A DNA stretch of 64,000 bases from Roseibium alexandrii DFL-11 (GCF_000158095.2 NZ_CM011002.1:4811703-4875702); one strand, 5' to 3'. Shown: positions 1 through 7,711, counted from the stretch's first letter. Numbers and translations: made by a program. Notes: a model not told the origin generated them from the sequence alone.

Positions 1-838
1 AATGTAGTCGGTATTCGTCTTCGCCGTTCAGAAACATCAGGTGCTTGTAATAGAGGACAAGATCCGGGCCTTCATCGAAGCTCGACAACACGCCAAGGGC
101 TTCTTCGAGTTCTTTCGCGCGGGCCCGCGCCTCGGCGTTTCCTTCCGCTGCTTTTTTGCAGAGAGCCACAAGATGCAGAACGGCATCCGGCAGGGCGTTG
201 CCAATGCCAGTGATTGCACCGGTTGCGCCGCAATTGACAAAGCCGTGGTAGACGGCAGTGTCGACCCCCACCATCAAGGTCACATCGGCGTCTTGGGACG
301 TGATGTTTTCCGCCGCATAGCGCAGGTCATCGTGACCGCCGAACTCCTTGAAGCCGATCAGGCTCGGGAACTCCTTGCGCAAGTCAAAGAACAAGTCGGC
401 GCGGGTCGCAAAACCATAATAGGGACTGTTGTAAATGACGGCCGGAAGGTTTGGCGCCGCAGACAGAATTGCGCTGAAGTGATTGCGCTGGGCAATCGGA
501 GAAATGCCGCGAGAGAGGACCCGTGGGATCACCATCAAACCATGTGCGCCAACTTCAGCGGCATGGCGTGCATGGGACACCGCAGATTTTGTGTTGACCG
601 CGCCTGTACCGACAATCGTTGGCACACCGGCTTTGACGAGACGCTCAACGCCTTCCATCCGCTCTGTGTCGGTCAATAGCGGCCAGTCCCCCATGGAGCC
701 GCAGTAAACGACGGCCGACATACCCTTTGAAATGAGTTCTTGTCCCTTTTTGACCAGGGCATCGAAGTCCGGTGTCCGGTCTGCGTTGCAAGGGGTCATC
801 AGCGCTGGAATGGTACCTGAAAAGATGTTTGAGGACAT
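1..838 (-). CDS. hypD: 1-pyrroline-4-hydroxy-2-carboxylate deaminase (DapA/NAL superfamily), 3' end cut by window
   Basis: Reading from the ATG at 838, 279 residues are visible before the window ends; the protein ends in EYRLH, and I estimate about 30 C-terminal residues are missing. It is a TIM-barrel aldolase-superfamily protein. GSMGDWPLLT near residue 47 replaces the usual DapA GTTGE loop, VIYNSPYYGF holds the conserved Tyr, and FKEFGG holds the Schiff-base Lys. These are the features I associate with the hydroxyproline-pathway deaminase, which converts Pyr4H2C to alpha-ketoglutarate semialdehyde plus ammonia. An AAAGGAGAAGG ribosome site precedes the start. It is the last visible gene of a minus operon behind a polar amino-acid ABC transporter, which fits hydroxyproline uptake plus catabolism. 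A generic dihydrodipicolinate synthase is less likely because of the GSMGDW loop. Confidence 0.85.
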   Translation of the reverse strand, partial: MSSNIFSGTIPALMTPCNADRTPDFDALVKKGQELISKGMSAVVYCGSMGDWPLLTDTERMEGVERLVKAGVPTIVGTGAVNTKSAVSHARHAAEVGAHGLMVIPRVLSRGISPIAQRNHFSAILSAAPNLPAVIYNSPYYGFATRADLFFDLRKEFPSLIGFKEFGGHDDLRYAAENITSQDADVTLMVGVDTAVYHGFVNCGATGAITGIGNALPDAVLHLVALCKKAAEGNAEARARAKELEEALGVLSSFDEGPDLVLYYKHLMFLNGEDEYRLH

Positions 839-922
839 TGCCTTCTCCTTTGGAGTCGAGCCGGACGGCCGCCGGAAATTCTGAGCGTAAACCGTTGGGA
901 CCGAATTTTGAAACTGTGCTGT

Positions 923-1645
923 TTAGCGGACGTTGGACAGGAACTTGCGAGTGTGCTCGGACTGCGGATCACCAAAGACCTGACTCGGAGGTCCGATCTC
1001 TTCCATGACACCATGATGAAAGTAGGCGACCCTGTCGGATACATCTCGGGCGAAGCCCATTTCGTGGGTCACGCAGATCATCGTCATGCCTTCCTCGGCG
1101 AGCAGGCGCATGGTATCGAGAACTTCGCCGACCAGCTCTGGATCGAGTGCCGATGTGGCCTCGTCGAACAACATGTAGGTTGGTTCCATGGCAAGGGCGC
1201 GTGCGATTGCAAGCCGCTGCTGCTGCCCACCCGACAATGCATTCGGATAGACATTAAGCTTGTCTGCCAATCCAACATGTTTGAGCTGTTGTTCGGCAAT
1301 CTCTTGGGCATCCGCACGTGACTTGCCTTTTACAATCCGAGGCGACAGAGCGACATTTTCCAATGCTGTCAGATGCGGGAAGCTGTTCCACTGCTGAAAC
1401 ACCATGCCGAGCTTTTGGCGCAGTTTGTTGATGTCGGTCGCTTTGTCATGGACGTCGGTTCCGTCGACAACAACAGATCCTTTTTGGATCGGTTCCAGGC
1501 CATTGATGCAGTAGAGCAGCGTCGATTTGCCGGAGCCTGATGCCCCAATGACAGATAGAACTTCGCCCTTTGCAACGTCAAGGTCGATGCCTTTGAGGAC
1601 CTGAAGCGCGCCGAAGTATTTCTCAAGACCGCGAATCTCGATCAT
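923..1645 (-). CDS. Polar amino-acid ABC transporter ATP-binding protein
   Basis: 240 residues, starting MIEIRGLEKYFG. Walker A is GASGSGKSTLL, the Q-loop is MVFQQWNSFPHLTALENV, the signature is LSGGQQQRLAIARALAMEP and Walker B is YMLFDEATSALDPE, so this is a complete PAAT-family (HisP/GlnQ type) ATPase. The open frame continues upstream to 1849, but the ATG at 1645 overlaps the permease stop by 4 nt (ATGA) and places MIEI at the usual family N-terminus. It energises the two permeases encoded just upstream; with the downstream deaminase the likely substrate is hydroxyproline (inference from context, compare the hypMNPQ transporter of Sinorhizobium). Confidence 0.93.
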   Translation of the reverse strand: MIEIRGLEKYFGALQVLKGIDLDVAKGEVLSVIGASGSGKSTLLYCINGLEPIQKGSVVVDGTDVHDKATDINKLRQKLGMVFQQWNSFPHLTALENVALSPRIVKGKSRADAQEIAEQQLKHVGLADKLNVYPNALSGGQQQRLAIARALAMEPTYMLFDEATSALDPELVGEVLDTMRLLAEEGMTMICVTHEMGFARDVSDRVAYFHHGVMEEIGPPSQVFGDPQSEHTRKFLSNVR

Positions 1646-2304
1646 TGGGCCCACCTTTTTTCCAGTTGTGCGGCATAGCGCGAGATCGGATAGGACAGCG
1701 CGAAGTAGAACGCGCCGGCGATAGCGAGGATCAGGAAGGGTTCCTGTGTCCTTGTGATGAGGATCTGGCTGGCTTTCACGAGTTCGACATAGCCAAGGAC
1801 CGAGACCAGCGCGCTGTCTTTCATCACGCCGAGGGCAACACCTACCCACGAGGGGAAAACGGCACGGCCACCGATCGGAAACACCACATGGCGCATGTCC
1901 TGCCAGTAACTCATGCCAAGGGAGCGTGCCGCACGGCGCATCGGCTTGCCGACAGCCTCAATGCCGCCGCGGGCAACATTGGCTACCAGGGAGGCGGCAT
2001 AGAGGGTCAGAACAACAACGCCTGAGCCGAATGGTCCAAAGTCCAGCCCAATGATCGGGGCGAAATTGTAAAAAAGAACCAGCTGAATGATCATCGGAAC
2101 CGAGCGGAAAACATCCAGAATCGGTGCCAGAGTTACAGCGCCCAGGAATTTTGCCTCATAGAGAATCCAGCCGAAAAGAACTCCAAGAACCGTGCCGGCG
2201 GAAATCGAGACAGCGGAAATCCAGAGGGTCCGAAGGGCTGCCTCGCCCAGAAACCACAGGTCGTTGACACCAAAACCGCTGAAGAAGCTTATGGATTGTT
2301 GCAT
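1642..2304 (-). CDS. Amino-acid ABC transporter permease (HisM/GlnP family)
   Basis: 220 residues with about five hydrophobic segments. The cytoplasmic coupling motif lies at EAVGKPMRRAARSLGMSYWQ (the EAA loop, about residues 117-136). It is the second permease of the operon, 10 bp after the first and overlapping the ATPase gene by 4 nt, so translation is probably coupled. PAAT importers normally use two such permeases as a heterodimer in the inner membrane. The substrate cannot be read from the permease; hydroxyproline or a related cyclic amino acid is inferred from the neighbouring deaminase. Confidence 0.9.
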   Translation of the reverse strand: MQQSISFFSGFGVNDLWFLGEAALRTLWISAVSISAGTVLGVLFGWILYEAKFLGAVTLAPILDVFRSVPMIIQLVLFYNFAPIIGLDFGPFGSGVVVLTLYAASLVANVARGGIEAVGKPMRRAARSLGMSYWQDMRHVVFPIGGRAVFPSWVGVALGVMKDSALVSVLGYVELVKASQILITRTQEPFLILAIAGAFYFALSYPISRYAAQLEKRWAQ

Positions 2305-2314
2305 ATGAGCCTCC

Positions 2315-2977
2315 TCAGTACCGGAACAAACGCCAGGCGAGCAGCCGGGATGCCCCGAGGATGACCTTGACGATCACGTAGTAGATGATCGCTGTCACGG
2401 CGAAATATTCGAAGATGCGGAAGGTCCGGCTGGCGAAGAATTGGGTTTCGCCGCTGAGTTCCCGAAAGCCGACAAGCATGCCGAGCGAAGACATCAACAC
2501 GGCCCAGACCAGCTGGTTGGTGAGCGGATGGTACACGATGCGGAACACTTGCGGGATGATGATCCTGGTATAGGTCTGCCAAGCGGACATGCCTAGGCTG
2601 CGCGCCGCGCGCAGTTGCGTGTCGGGGACTGCCTGAAACCCGCCGCGAAAATTCTCTGCAAGGTATCCGGCACAATTGAAGCTGAGACCGGCGAGAACGA
2701 TTGTGAACGGCGCGAGGTGCAAACCGAACGCCCCAAGCCCGAATCCGAAAAAGAATAGTTGGAACAGGGCAGGGGTGTTGCGGGCCAACTCGATCCACGC
2801 CGATGCCAGCCAATGTAACGGTCCGCGCAAGTGCAGTCGAATGAGCGCCAAGACAAGACCGATGATGATGCCGATGATCATCGAAAGCGTGGCGACTTGC
2901 AGCGTGAGCAAGCCCGCTTCCAGAAGATCGGGCAGGCTTTTCATCACCGGCCGCCAATGGAAATTGTAGTCAAACAT
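2315..2977 (-). CDS. Amino-acid ABC transporter permease (HisM/GlnP family)
   Basis: 220 residues from the ATG at 2977 (MFDYNFHWRPVMKSLPDLLEAG). A longer frame to 3007 exists, but it lacks a ribosome site and adds residues unlike the family, whose proteins commonly begin MxYxFxW. The EAA loop lies around FRGGFQAVPDTQLRAARSLG, with several transmembrane segments. It pairs with the next permease in the operon. It is separated from the upstream binding-protein gene by 152 bp containing a 14-bp-stem hairpin, which may lower its expression relative to the binding protein. Confidence 0.9.
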   Translation of the reverse strand: MFDYNFHWRPVMKSLPDLLEAGLLTLQVATLSMIIGIIIGLVLALIRLHLRGPLHWLASAWIELARNTPALFQLFFFGFGLGAFGLHLAPFTIVLAGLSFNCAGYLAENFRGGFQAVPDTQLRAARSLGMSAWQTYTRIIIPQVFRIVYHPLTNQLVWAVLMSSLGMLVGFRELSGETQFFASRTFRIFEYFAVTAIIYYVIVKVILGASRLLAWRLFRY

Positions 2978-3084
2978 TCTCAGGATGCTCCGGCAGATCC
3001 AGCGCATTGCGGGCTGGGTGGCTGCGGATTGAGGTTTTGCGATGCCATAGGGTCAATGGCCGCGAATGCTTTCAGGAGAAAGGT

Positions 3085-3124
3085 TGCAGGGCACACCGAG
3101 GTGGGAGAGGCGGTGTGCCCTGCA
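3085..3124 (-). other. Intercistronic hairpin between solute-binding protein and permease genes
   Basis: TGCAGGGCACACCG pairs with CGGTGTGCCCTGCA around a 12-nt loop: a perfect 14-bp inverted repeat 5 bp downstream of the binding-protein stop. On the transcribed (minus) strand no U-run follows, so it is better read as an mRNA-stabilising or attenuating hairpin than a full terminator. Comparable hairpins follow the binding-protein genes at 26957-26979 and 52792-52819. Confidence 0.75.
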
Positions 3125-3129
3125 GCACG

Positions 3130-3930
3130 TCAATACAGGACGCCCGGGATGCGCAGTTCAGGCGCTTCACCGCCAACGTATTTTCCCCAGAGCTCCGCAT
3201 AACGGCCGGAGCGGACCTGGTGCGTGACGAAAAGGTTGAGGAAGTTCAGCCAGGTCACGTCTTCGCGCTTGCCGACAACCGATGTATAGTCTGTAGTCCA
3301 GGGCATGCGCGGCCCCGCGAGAACGGTGTCATATTGATCTGTGATTGGCTTTACGGCCGTGTTCGTCGTGATGCCAATGTCAGCCTTGCCCTGTGCAACG
3401 GCGAGAAAGACTTCATTTTCGGACTGATAGCCTTGGTAGAGGTGCTCTTCACCCCATTCCTCGGCGATTTTCAGCCATTCTTGTTCCGGGACCGTGCCAA
3501 TCGCTCCCGCAACGCGTTTGCCGCGGATGTCTTCAAAGGATTCGATGCCACTGTCAGCGTTGACGACACCTTGCGCATAGTAGATCGCGTAAGGAATTGT
3601 GAAGCCGACGGTGCGTGCGCGGGCCAGGCTGTCGGATGTCGCGCCAAAGACAACATCGGCCCGGCCCGTCACGATAACTGGCAGGCGCTCGGCCCAAGTG
3701 ACCGGATATATGGTTGCCTCGACCTCAAGCGCGGCGGCGAGGTCCTTGCAGTAGTCGACGTCAAAACCTGCCGGTTCGTTGTTCGCGTCCCGATACCCGA
3801 TTGGCGGAAAGTCGAGCACAACGCCGCAGCGCAGCTCCCCGCGATCTACGACATCATCGAGCGTATCAGCTTGGGTTGGAAGCGCGGCTGCGAATGTGAA
3901 CAACGCGGCGGCCGTGAAATTCCTGAACAT
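3130..3930 (-). CDS. Polar amino-acid ABC transporter substrate-binding protein
   Basis: 266 residues, starting MFRNFTAAALFTFAAALPTQADT, a clear signal peptide with probable cleavage after TQA. The start at 3930 is chosen over 3972 because a GAAGAGGGGAAAA ribosome site sits just before it. The mature part is an SBP_bac_3 fold: ELRCGVVLDFPPIGYRD at the N-terminus, the GFDVDYCKDLAAAL helix, SLARARTVGFTIPY, the IRGKRVAGAIGT hinge region and QGKADIGITTNTA. It is periplasmic and delivers the amino acid to the downstream permeases. It is the first gene of the minus operon, divergent from the GntR regulator across a palindromic operator. Confidence 0.92.
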   Translation of the reverse strand: MFRNFTAAALFTFAAALPTQADTLDDVVDRGELRCGVVLDFPPIGYRDANNEPAGFDVDYCKDLAAALEVEATIYPVTWAERLPVIVTGRADVVFGATSDSLARARTVGFTIPYAIYYAQGVVNADSGIESFEDIRGKRVAGAIGTVPEQEWLKIAEEWGEEHLYQGYQSENEVFLAVAQGKADIGITTNTAVKPITDQYDTVLAGPRMPWTTDYTSVVGKREDVTWLNFLNLFVTHQVRSGRYAELWGKYVGGEAPELRIPGVLY

Positions 3931-3985
3931 GATTTTCCCCTCTTCTTTTCGAAGAATTTTGGTCAGCGCCAAATTGATAAGCTAA

Positions 3986-3997
3986 ATTGGATCCAAT
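3986..3997. promoter_or_regulatory. Palindromic GntR/FCD-type operator ATTGGATCCAAT
   Basis: This is a perfect 12-bp palindrome in the 153-bp divergent region between the transporter operon (start 3930, minus) and the gntR gene (start 4084, plus). It sits in an AT-rich stretch followed by TATAAAATATTC, suitable for promoter elements. The sequence matches, from memory, the core of the VanR operator of Caulobacter, whose regulator is also in the GntR/FCD family. Binding by the adjacent GntR protein is inferred. Confidence 0.65.
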
Positions 3998-4083
3998 ATT
4001 CAATATAAAATATTCAAAAAAGTTCCTGCTGTACCAGGCCGGGGCGTTCGATTAAAAAAGGCAAGGAATGGAGAGGCGTTGGT

Positions 4084-4743
4084 ATGAAACTGAAATCAAT
4101 GGATATTTCCGCCACAGCATCGGCCTCATCGATTGTCTTTGATGCTTTGCGGAATGCCATTATCGAAGGGCAGCTGGAGGAGGGTGAACCCCTTCGCCAG
4201 GACGAAATCGCGCGTCTTTTCAACACGAGCCGTATTCCTGTCCGCGAAGCAATTTCAAGGCTTGAGGAACAGGGGCTGGTCAAAACGCAGCGTTACAAAG
4301 GTGCGGTGGTCGCCGGTCTGTCGCCGGAGGAGGTTGAAGAAATCTTCAACCTTCGAGCACTTGTAGAACCTGAGATCATAAAGAACGCTGTGCCGAGGAT
4401 GTCCAAAGAAGTGCTGGACCAAGCGCGCGCGAAGTGTTCCGCATTTTCAGAGTCCAAAGACCCGATGGAATGGGGCAGTCTGAACCGGGATTTTCATGAG
4501 ACGCTCTACAGTGCGAGCAACCTCAATTACTTCCTGGAAATTGCCGGGAATGCGATCGATCGGGTTGAACGCCAGATCCGGGCTCAACTTGTCATGAGCA
4601 ATGGCATGGAACGGGCTGGCCGGGAGCATTTCGCCATTCTTGATGCCTGCGAGAGCGGTGAGGCTGACACGGCGGCCGAGTTGACCAAGGCCCATATCGA
4701 GGGTGCGAAAAAGTCGTTGCTTCAGTTTTTGCCGAAAGCTTGA
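4084..4743 (+). CDS. GntR family (FadR/FCD subfamily) transcriptional regulator
   Basis: 219 residues. A winged helix-turn-helix occupies about residues 14-78, with LRQDEIARLFNTSRIPVREAISRLEEQGLV holding the recognition helix. An all-helical FCD ligand domain follows (about 85-210), with FNLRALVEPEIIKNAV and the putative metal-ligand histidines in DFHETLY, EHFAILDAC and AHIEGAKK. It is divergent from the amino-acid transporter/deaminase operon, so it is most likely the local regulator responding to hydroxyproline or a catabolite, comparable in role to HypR. It probably acts on the palindrome at 3986-3997, which would also autoregulate it. Confidence 0.88.
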   Translation: MKLKSMDISATASASSIVFDALRNAIIEGQLEEGEPLRQDEIARLFNTSRIPVREAISRLEEQGLVKTQRYKGAVVAGLSPEEVEEIFNLRALVEPEIIKNAVPRMSKEVLDQARAKCSAFSESKDPMEWGSLNRDFHETLYSASNLNYFLEIAGNAIDRVERQIRAQLVMSNGMERAGREHFAILDACESGEADTAAELTKAHIEGAKKSLLQFLPKA

Positions 4744-4858
4744 AGCTGTCTCATTGTTCTGTTTGTCTTCCCGCTTACATAGGCGTAACACAGAGCGGCC
4801 TCAGCCTCGTCTCGCTGATGGCTATGTTTTAGTTTTCTGCTGAAAGGACACCTTTGTC

Positions 4859-5509
4859 ATGTCACTTCGTATCAATGATGTTGTTCCAAATTTCACCGCT
4901 GAAACGGATCAGGGGCAAATCACGTTTCACGACTGGATTGGCGACAGCTGGGCTATCCTTTTCAGCCACCCGAAAGATTTTACACCGGTCTGCACTACGG
5001 AGTTCGGCGCTGTAGCACAGCTGGCGGCTGAGTGGGAAAAGCGCGGCACGAAAGTCATTGGCGTTTCCGTGGACAGCGCTGAAGATCATAAAAAATGGAA
5101 GACCGACATCGAAAAGGTGGGCGGCGCGGCAGCCGGCTTCCCGATCATCGCTGATGAAGGTCTGGCCGTTTCAAAGGCATTCGACATGCTGCCGGCTGAA
5201 GCTTATCTGCCGGATGGCCGGACACCGGCCGACAGTGCCACCGTTCGCTCCGTGTTCATTATCGGTCCGGACAAGCAGTTGAAGCTGTCGATGACGTATC
5301 CGATGACTGTTGGCCGGAACTTTGCCGAAGTTCTACGTGCGCTCGACGCGCTGCAAACGTCTGCGAAAGGTGTCGCCACGCCAGCCAACTGGGAAGTTGG
5401 TCAGGATGTGATCATTCCGCCAAGCGTGAGTGACGAAGATGCGAAGGCGAAATTCGGCACATTTGACGCCGTTCTGCCTTATCTGCGTAAAACCAAAATG
5501 CCGGCTTAA
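4859..5509 (+). CDS. 1-Cys peroxiredoxin (Prx6 subfamily)
   Basis: 216 residues. The catalytic peroxidatic cysteine is Cys45 in KDFTPVCTTEFG, within the canonical PxxxTxxC active-site pattern. The C-terminal extension (about 150-216), with YPMTVGRNFAEVLRALDALQ, is typical of the Prx6/AhpC-type 1-Cys group, and no resolving Cys is visible. It reduces peroxides in the cytoplasm using an external thiol. It is monocistronic, preceded by AAAGGACACC and followed by a strong terminator at 5561-5596. Confidence 0.94.
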   Translation: MSLRINDVVPNFTAETDQGQITFHDWIGDSWAILFSHPKDFTPVCTTEFGAVAQLAAEWEKRGTKVIGVSVDSAEDHKKWKTDIEKVGGAAAGFPIIADEGLAVSKAFDMLPAEAYLPDGRTPADSATVRSVFIIGPDKQLKLSMTYPMTVGRNFAEVLRALDALQTSAKGVATPANWEVGQDVIIPPSVSDEDAKAKFGTFDAVLPYLRKTKMPA

Positions 5510-5560
5510 GCCGGTGCGGCAGCTCTCCGGGATCTGAGAGTTTGGTCAATTGGCGAACAA

Positions 5561-5596
5561 GCCTCGCGGGACTTTGGGTCTCTGCGAGGCTTTTTT
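5561..5596 (+). terminator. Rho-independent terminator after the peroxiredoxin gene
   Basis: GCCTCGC and GCGAGGC form a perfect 7-bp stem (8 bp with the flanking A-T pair), followed directly by TTTTTT. It lies between the convergent peroxiredoxin and CBS-protein genes. Confidence 0.85.
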
Positions 5597-5605
5597 CGAG
5601 AAGTG

Positions 5606-6127
5606 TTAGCCGACGATCAGCTGTTTGAGCTGAAGCGATTCGTACTCAAGTTCCTGCAGCCGGTAATTGACCACATCGCCAATCGTCACGATCCCAACCA
5701 CAATGTCGCCGTTGACCACCGGCATGTGCCGGAACTTGCCTTTGGTCATGGTCTGTAGAACCGAAATCAACTGATCTCCCGGGGAGCAGGTTTTCACGTC
5801 CCGGGTCATGATGTCTTCCACTTTTTGCGAAAGCGTTTGGCCTGGTGTCTCTGCCAGGCGACGGACAATGTCCCGTTCAGACAAGATGCCTTGGAGCTTT
5901 CCGGCAGCATCTTTGACTATGAGGGCACCAATCCGTTTTTCTTTCAGCTGCACAACGGCTTCGTGGAGCGTGTTCTGGGGTCTCAGTGAAAATACATCCT
6001 TGCCTTTGGACTCCAAAATCTTGCCAACGGTCGCGGTTTCTGTCGACGCATTGGTTACAGGGGTCTGGCTGTGTGTCTTTTCTTGAATCTTGTCTTTTCG
6101 GCTCGGGGCCTGATAAGAGCTCGGCAT
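5606..6127 (-). CDS. CBS-domain-pair protein
   Basis: 173 residues made of two CBS motifs (about 38-95 and 105-165): FSLRPQNTLHEAVVQLKEKRIGALIV with LQGILSERDIVRRL, then VEDIMTRDVKTCSPGDQLISVLQTMTKGKFRHMPVV with VVGIVTIGDVV. The N-terminal 30 residues are polar and probably disordered. Free-standing CBS pairs usually bind adenine nucleotides and act as energy or redox sensors; the target here is unknown. A good AGGGAGCG site precedes the ATG at 6127. It is convergent with the peroxiredoxin gene and divergent from the small membrane-protein gene. Confidence 0.9.
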   Translation of the reverse strand: MPSSYQAPSRKDKIQEKTHSQTPVTNASTETATVGKILESKGKDVFSLRPQNTLHEAVVQLKEKRIGALIVKDAAGKLQGILSERDIVRRLAETPGQTLSQKVEDIMTRDVKTCSPGDQLISVLQTMTKGKFRHMPVVNGDIVVGIVTIGDVVNYRLQELEYESLQLKQLIVG

Positions 6128-6211
6128 GAATATCGCTCCCTGTTGCTATGTCCAAGTGTGACATGGACGAACAGCTTACCCGAAACTCAGCGGTTTAAGG
6201 AACTCTAGAAA

Positions 6212-6388
6212 TTGGCTGACTTCACGCTTACGCCGCTGGTCGCGACGATCATCTTCGTCATCGCGTGCTTTTCCGGGTACCAATATCGGCGGGTTTGGGT
6301 GAAGGAAGGGCCGCGCTGGCAGTTGTGGGCCTACGGTCTCGCTGCCGGTGGATGTTTGGCGTTGGTCGCCTTTATCCCGGTAAAGTAA
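6212..6388 (+). CDS. Small two-helix membrane protein (58 aa), TTG start
   Basis: The frame begins TTG GCT GAC TTC ACG at 6212 and ends TAA at 6386-6388. AAGGA lies about 10 nt upstream. The product (LADFTLTPLVATIIFVIACF...) has two hydrophobic helices, about residues 8-22 and 38-56, joined by a basic loop YQYRRVWVKEGPRWQLW, so it is probably an inner-membrane hairpin with a charged turn. It is convergent with nqrM, 27 bp away. I do not recognise a named family. Real coding is supported by the ribosome site and the membrane-protein-like composition. Confidence 0.6.
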   Translation: MADFTLTPLVATIIFVIACFSGYQYRRVWVKEGPRWQLWAYGLAAGGCLALVAFIPVK

Positions 6389-6415
6389 ATCAAGAACACC
6401 GGCCGAATCTGCCGG

Positions 6416-6646
6416 TCAGCCTTCCATTTCAGCAAGTTGCTTGCGTGCGCGTGGGCACTGCAGGCGGTCGCGGAGCGGGCTGTCCGGATCGATTTCCTTT
6501 TTGCAGACCATGCAATGGTCCGCGCCGGAAATTGCATTCAATCCACCGCAGCTTCCCTTGATTGTTCTGCCAGAAAAAATCACGCCAATCGCCATGCCGA
6601 GGATGACGGTCAAGAGCAGCGCGAAAGCCAGAACAAACGTTTCCAC
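6416..6646 (-). CDS. nqrM: Na+-NQR maturation protein NqrM
   Basis: 76 residues. One N-terminal transmembrane helix (about 4-24) is followed by the family signature SIKGSCGGLNAI-like stretch (here TIKGSCGGLNAISGADHCMVC). Cysteines are at 33, 45, 48 and 64. NqrM is needed for assembly of functional Na+-NQR and is thought to help deliver iron to the cysteine site shared by NqrD and NqrE. It lies 24 bp downstream of apbE in a minus operon divergent from nqrABCDEF, so both maturation genes flank the structural operon. Confidence 0.9.
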   Translation of the reverse strand: METFVLAFALLLTVILGMAIGVIFSGRTIKGSCGGLNAISGADHCMVCKKEIDPDSPLRDRLQCPRARKQLAEMEG

Positions 6647-6670
6647 GATGGATACCCTTTGATTCGGTTA

Positions 6671-7711
6671 TCAGGCCTGAAGTTGCTTGAACTTGTCGCT
6701 GGCAACTGAAGCGAAGCCGTTTTCTGCATCGGTGCTGCGATCAATGAACAAAACAGCAATATCACGTTGATTCGCGATTTCCAAACCGCGCTCGGTTCCG
6801 AGGACCAGCATGGCGGTCGACCAGGCGTCCGCAAGCATAGTGTTTTCAGCAAGTACCGTCGCGGATGCTGTCTTGTGGGTGATCGGTGCTCCGGTGTGCG
6901 CATCAATGATGTGGGAGAACCGCTCGCCGTCGCGTTCAAAATAGTTTCTGTAGTCGCCGGAAGTTGCCATGCCCATGTTGGAGACGCTGGCAACCTGGTA
7001 TGCGGAACGGGTGTAAGCTGTCGGCGTTTCGATGCCGATTTGCCAATCCATGCTGTCTGCATTGCGCCCGGAGACATAGAGATCGCCGCCGATCTCGACC
7101 ATGAAATCTGTGATGCCAAAGGAGGCGACGACTTTGGCCATCTGGTCGACGCCATACCCCTTGCCGATGGATGGCAGATAGAGTTCGGCTTCGGGGTGGC
7201 TTTTGCTGATTTGCGTCCCGTTGACCTTGAGGCCATCCGTTTGGCCGGAAACTTTGCGCGCGGCTGCTAAAGTGTTTGCTTCAGCAGTTGCCGGGCGGCT
7301 TCCACCTATGGAGCCAAAGCCCCAGGCTTCGATCACCGGGCCAAGTGTGATGTCGAACTGGCCGGCGCTGGCAGCGTTGATCTCACGAGAAGCGCGGACA
7401 ACTTCTGCAAAGCCTTCGGAGACCGTAACCGGCGCGGTGGAGCGCAGGGCGTTAAAGCGCGAAACTTCAGAGGATGCGTCCCAGTTGGACATTTGAGCAT
7501 TGACCTGAGCCAAGCTTGCTTCCAACGCTTTCTTAAGCGCTGCCTGGTCAACATTCCGATTATGATCAACCCCGGTAACTGTGTAGCTCGTTCCCATCGT
7601 GGAGCCGGAAAGCTCAACGATATCCGAACCACCTTTACAGGCCGCCAAGGTCAGCGACATCAGGATGAAGCTGCGCCGGGAAAATACGATATTGTTTGGC
7701 ACGGTATGCAT
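6671..7711 (-). CDS. apbE: FAD:protein FMN transferase ApbE
   Basis: 346 residues from the ATG at 7711; ATG 7762 would add 17 residues and cannot be excluded. The N-terminus MHTVPNNIVFSRRSFILMSL carries a twin-arginine-like SRRSF motif and a lipobox LAAC, so this is probably a lipoprotein facing the periplasm. The ApbE core includes ELSGSTMGTSYTV, VEIGGDLYVSG, HIIDAHTGAPI and the Mg/FAD-binding DAWSTAMLVLG. ApbE transfers FMN from FAD to threonines of NqrB and NqrC, both of which carry target motifs in this window. It is divergent from nqrA across 163 bp and upstream of nqrM. Confidence 0.92.
   Translation of the reverse strand: MHTVPNNIVFSRRSFILMSLTLAACKGGSDIVELSGSTMGTSYTVTGVDHNRNVDQAALKKALEASLAQVNAQMSNWDASSEVSRFNALRSTAPVTVSEGFAEVVRASREINAASAGQFDITLGPVIEAWGFGSIGGSRPATAEANTLAAARKVSGQTDGLKVNGTQISKSHPEAELYLPSIGKGYGVDQMAKVVASFGITDFMVEIGGDLYVSGRNADSMDWQIGIETPTAYTRSAYQVASVSNMGMATSGDYRNYFERDGERFSHIIDAHTGAPITHKTASATVLAENTMLADAWSTAMLVLGTERGLEIANQRDIAVLFIDRSTDAENGFASVASDKFKQLQA

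Noticed and set aside
41..679. Plus-strand open frame of 212 codons over the deaminase gene
   Set aside because: It is the antisense shadow of the deaminase gene, which reads through as a clear family member with a ribosome site; the plus translation has no recognisable domain.
1646..1849. Longer start for the amino-acid transporter ATPase (to 1849)
   Set aside because: The extra 68 residues overlap the permease gene in another frame and are not family-like; the ATGA junction at 1645 is the natural start.
3007..4008. Plus-strand open frame of 333 codons antisense to the amino-acid binding-protein gene
   Set aside because: Its translation is rich in Arg/Cys without domains, while the minus strand encodes a complete signal peptide plus SBP_bac_3 fold.
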